Shown here piece after piece: positions 62,501 through 64,000 of a DNA stretch of 64,000 nt (position 1 is its first letter; each line of letters opens with the position of its first letter). The stretch is from Tubiluchus corallicola (lineage: Eukaryota > Priapulida > Priapulimorpha > Priapulimorphida > Tubiluchidae). The stretch covers positions 824,359 to 888,358 of the forward strand of contig JAQGDQ010000012.1 in the NCBI GenBank assembly GCA_030141605.1, in the 5' to 3' direction. Under the pieces are notes generated by a model. The model had not been told where the DNA came from. It made no database searches and saw only the letters and a list, made by a program, of their open reading frames with translations. Made by a program: the position numbers and the translations under genes.

Positions 62501-63884
62501 TATTGCCGCTTAGTCACTTTTAGATGTTAACCTCAGTTTCGAAACAAAGTAAGGATTACGAAGCAATGATTAAGTTTATTAATATGCATGGCACCTTTTG
62601 GGCGCTAAACGCTTTGTGGTTGTGGTAAACTTGCGTATTCGAGATGATATTAGGGAAGGTGGTAAGCTACCAGCGGCTTTCAATGCTGCAAATTCTTCCT
62701 CCTGTTTCTTGGACTTGACCAACAGAACAGCGGATGGAATTTTCTTCGTACGAGCACATCTTTTTAAGTGCATAGTTCTGGCCTTAAATAAAAAACAAAA
62801 ACGTGGGCACATACTCATCATTACAATACTTGTCCTTTAAGAACTAATACGATAGTCTAAAAAATTAATTAGTAATGAAAGTTATTGCCAAACTATCTAT
62901 GTAATATTAAAAATAGAGAAAAAGAAAGCAGCATAATAAAAATGAGACAGAAATAACTTTACTAAGTTAGAACTAAAAATCGAGAAATTCAGCTCACCAT
63001 TGAGAATTGATTCTGATTAGAGCTTTGAATAACCAATAATTTCCCCCGGGTATCTCAAAATACGAGTAATTTCAATTGTCTTTATTAATTCTTTGACAAT
63101 TTCTTAGAAAATATAAATCGTTTCTGATTGATCTTCCAGAACAAACACTAACGGTAATCAATGCAGCACAAACAGTTTGGCAATTGGTTGTCTCAATTAC
63201 ACTGATTTTACCTTTCTAGACTTCAACACTCGATCACACAATGGACAATTAGGAACAGAAGCTTCTACCAAACGTTTTCTTTCTTCTTTTTCTTCATGGT
63301 CATCTAAGCAGCTAAAAGCAACAAAATATAAACTAACAATGCGAAGCAGCACATAGGGGAAACAGCGAGTTTAAAACTTAGAGGATAAAAGTTAAAAGAG
63401 CTATTGCTCCACCTGCAAAACAAACTGTATACTGCTTATGGACACATTAGAAAAGTTAAGATTTTTTATTTTTTTCCCTAGAATGAACATGGCATTCGAT
63501 GGATTAAAATCCGCCCAAATTGACTACACATTTAGAAATAGCAGTAAAACAACGTATAGCAATTTTACGAACTATAGTAGCTCATGACGTCACCAGAACT
63601 GCTTAACAAATTTTTTTCTGCGGGACTTTATATATAATATTTCCGATTTGAGCATATATTGGTCTGCCACTGCTTAACTTCCAGCCTGAATAGAAGTTCA
63701 AACTTCCATTACTTAAAGCTGCACTGTTAAGAAAATCTAAACAACTAAAAATGAAAGTTAATGCTATCTACACGGCATTCCTCAAAACTCTTGTACGTAC
63801 CGATTATAATGCTGTTGGCGTCCAGCTGCGCCAAGGTGAGTAATGTCTTTATTGCATAATGCACATAATTCCTTTAATTCATCT
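37188..63884 (-). CDS. SLX4: SLX4 structure-specific endonuclease scaffold (5' end outside window)
   Basis: SLX4 (FANCP) is the nuclear scaffold that holds SLX1, XPF-ERCC1 and MUS81-EME1 for Holliday-junction and crosslink repair. Exons in coding order: 63801-63884, 63212-63311, 62595-62782, 61177-61408, 60531-60641, 59780-59965, 58905-59060, 57864-58007, 57176-57312, 55098-56910, 54728-54847, 54115-54527, 53190-53250, 38458-38541, 37188-37346. All fifteen join in phase, about 1328 residues. Domains in order: two UBZ4 fingers, LCALC...RQQHYNRCLDD (exons 1-2) and [10 protein letters not shown]...MHLKRC (exons 2-3); the (M)AMALSAS segment; a BTB domain (exons 8-9, [20 protein letters not shown] to LKYLYTG); a long acidic, disordered exon 10 with a SUMO-interaction motif VIEIIDSDD; the SAP-like region [15 protein letters not shown] + [11 protein letters not shown] (exons 11-12); and the C-terminal SLX1-binding domain (exons 14-15). 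Exon 10 has two possible GTAAGT donors (ending 55098 or 55116). The human protein is about 1834 residues, so an N-terminal part is missing. Confidence 0.93.
40804..40971. repeat. 91-bp-period tandem duplication with palindromes and TATA-like runs
   Basis: Copy 1 (40804-40879) and copy 2 (40895-40971) are near identical. Each carries a palindrome, TGCAAATATTTGCA (40814-40827 in copy 1), followed about 40 bp later by TATATATA and AGCGAG/GGCGAG. Copy 1 includes a perfect octamer ATGCAAAT. Confidence 0.8.
41858..42000. repeat. AAC/GAC trinucleotide-rich tract
   Basis: Imperfect AAC, GAC and AAT triplets. The Asn/Asp-rich, Thr-rich and Cys-rich open frames seen on both strands here are products of this simple repeat. 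Confidence 0.85.
43266..43370. repeat. GAT/GAC trinucleotide-rich tract
   Basis: Imperfect GAT, GGT and GAC triplets inside element B. No gene is implied. Confidence 0.85.
44226..44841. repeat. Dispersed repeat, copy 2 (beside element B)
   Basis: Similar to 7460-7900 with the same landmarks in the same order and orientation. It has about 200 bp of extra sequence (about 44606-44790) before the TCAACTTCCCGAGA block. It begins 166 bp beyond the right end of element B. Confidence 0.6.
44862..45126. repeat. 133-bp tandem duplication just upstream of the WSCD-like gene
   Basis: Copy 1 (44862-44994) and copy 2 (44995-45126) are nearly identical, both starting AAATTTATTGAAAGTCTGAA and containing AGTGTCAACGACCAGTTGTC. 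The second copy ends 152 bp before the ATG at 45279, so the pair probably lies in the promoter or 5' UTR. Confidence 0.9.
45279..52453 (+). CDS. WSC-domain sulfotransferase (WSCD-like), nested in an SLX4 intron
   Basis: WSCD1/2 are Golgi membrane sulfotransferases; the vertebrate proteins are described as sialate O-sulfotransferases. Exons: 45279-45729, 46861-46981, 47751-47938, 49070-49345, 49696-49834, 50016-50221, 50729-50893, 51559-51783, 52053-52453; in phase, 723 residues. Residues about 11-30 are a type II signal anchor ([20 protein letters not shown]). A Lys/Glu/Ser-rich stem runs to 150. WSC domain 1 has cysteines 156, 178, 182, 215, 217, 245; WSC domain 2 has 351, 376, 380, 416, 418, 445, with nearly the same spacing. 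Between them a charged linker (exon 4) contains a 21-residue tandem repeat. The sulfotransferase domain has [15 protein letters not shown] (PAPS 5'-loop, P484-W490), [18 protein letters not shown] (3'-phosphate, R553-S561) and NRGQFKRSG near the end. The protein is longer than vertebrate WSCDs (about 570) because of the stem and linker. The exon 5 donor (AA|GTACGA) was chosen by phase. Confidence 0.88.
49171..49296 (+). repeat. 63-bp in-frame tandem repeat in exon 4 of the WSCD-like gene
   Basis: Two 21-codon copies, 49171-49233 and 49234-49296, encode [21 protein letters not shown] and [21 protein letters not shown]. The repeat is basic and lies in the linker between the two WSC domains. Confidence 0.95.
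51091..51475. repeat. Direct duplication with (AT)n cores in WSCD-like intron 7
   Basis: Copy 1 (51091-51255) and copy 2 (51274-51475) share AACAAATG, TGGACTGTTG, GGAAGTGAATTACAAGTGTT, an ACCAATTATATAT run, and TTCAGTCAATACGCAGAAG. Copy 2 has about 40 bp of extra sequence after its (AT)n tract. Confidence 0.9.
52454..53189. other. 3' flank of the WSCD-like gene, up to SLX4 exon 13
   Basis: AT-rich sequence with no gene. The first plus-strand AATAAA motifs I find after the WSCD-like stop are at 53171 and 53181, next to the donor of SLX4 exon 13. The WSCD-like 3' UTR may therefore run against or into that antisense exon. Confidence 0.4.
55350..55376 (-). other. SLX4: SUMO-interaction motif in SLX4 exon 10
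   Basis: The coding strand gives VIEIIDSDD, a hydrophobic core followed by acidic residues, as in known SLX4 SUMO-interaction motifs. A second candidate, [13 protein letters not shown], is encoded near the end of exon 12 (about 54140-54180). Confidence 0.7.
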
Positions 63885-64000
63885 CTATTAAAATTACACA
63901 AAAATAACAACATATTAATTTAACACACAGCTCTGTAATGATTACATACTGATGCAGCTACGGCTGTATTTTATGAACCCTTAATTGGACCAAAACAAAC
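63885..64000. other. SLX4: Right edge: SLX4 upstream intron sequence
   Basis: Sequence upstream of the first recognised SLX4 exon, ending in the acceptor TTTTAATAG before 63884. The missing N-terminal exons lie beyond the window. A GTATGT at about 63950 on the minus strand could be a donor, but I cannot support an exon from this little sequence. Confidence 0.4.

Overview
The window looks like an AT-rich nuclear chromosome segment from an animal. Genes are split into short exons with GT-AG introns, the protein families are metazoan, and intronic DNA is full of degenerate transposons. The general character (compact exons, single HSP110-type gene, two carbohydrate sulfotransferase genes, an SLX4 with tandem UBZ4 fingers and a BTB domain, an L2-like LINE tail) fits an invertebrate deuterostome such as an ascidian. 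The sequence alone does not fix the species, so this is a guess.

Five protein-coding genes can be assembled by joining exons in phase. (1) Minus strand, 154-11973: an HSP110/HSPA4-type chaperone, 13 exons, with its 3' end beyond the left edge and two heat-shock elements upstream of its ATG. (2) Minus strand, 18781-23182: a secreted or surface serine beta-lactamase-like hydrolase of 6 exons, with a signal peptide, the SxxK / YxN / HSG catalytic triad of motifs and a C-terminal hydrophobic anchor; one intron appears to be of the rare GC-AG type. (3) Plus strand, 27966-33436: a Golgi type II carbohydrate sulfotransferase (CHST-like), 4 exons. (4) Minus strand, 37188-63884: the SLX4 nuclease scaffold, 15 exons seen, 5' end beyond the right edge. 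(5) Plus strand, 45279-52453: a WSC-domain sulfotransferase (WSCD-like), 9 exons, lying entirely inside the 14.6 kb intron 13 of SLX4.

Layout from left to right: HSPA4 with two TA-flanked MITEs in its introns (0-12 kb); a gene-poor interval with a LINE relic, a minisatellite, a solo LTR with a perfect 5-bp target duplication and an L2-type 3' tail (12-18.7 kb); the beta-lactamase-like gene (18.8-23.2 kb); a gene-poor stretch (23.2-27.9 kb); CHST-like (27.9-33.4 kb); a transposon-like element with repeat-built inverted termini (34.35-35.97 kb); the last two SLX4 exons (37.2-38.5 kb); the giant SLX4 intron holding a second, 4.1 kb element with the same termini (39.9-44.1 kb) and the nested WSCD gene; then the main SLX4 body to the right edge.

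The chaperone, the hydrolase and SLX4 have no evident functional link. The two sulfotransferases would both act on glycans in the secretory pathway. The most notable observations are the nested gene, the pair of elements sharing inverted termini made of a short degenerate repeat, the WSC domain duplicated as a two-exon module, the GC-AG intron, and the heat-shock elements upstream of the HSP110 gene.
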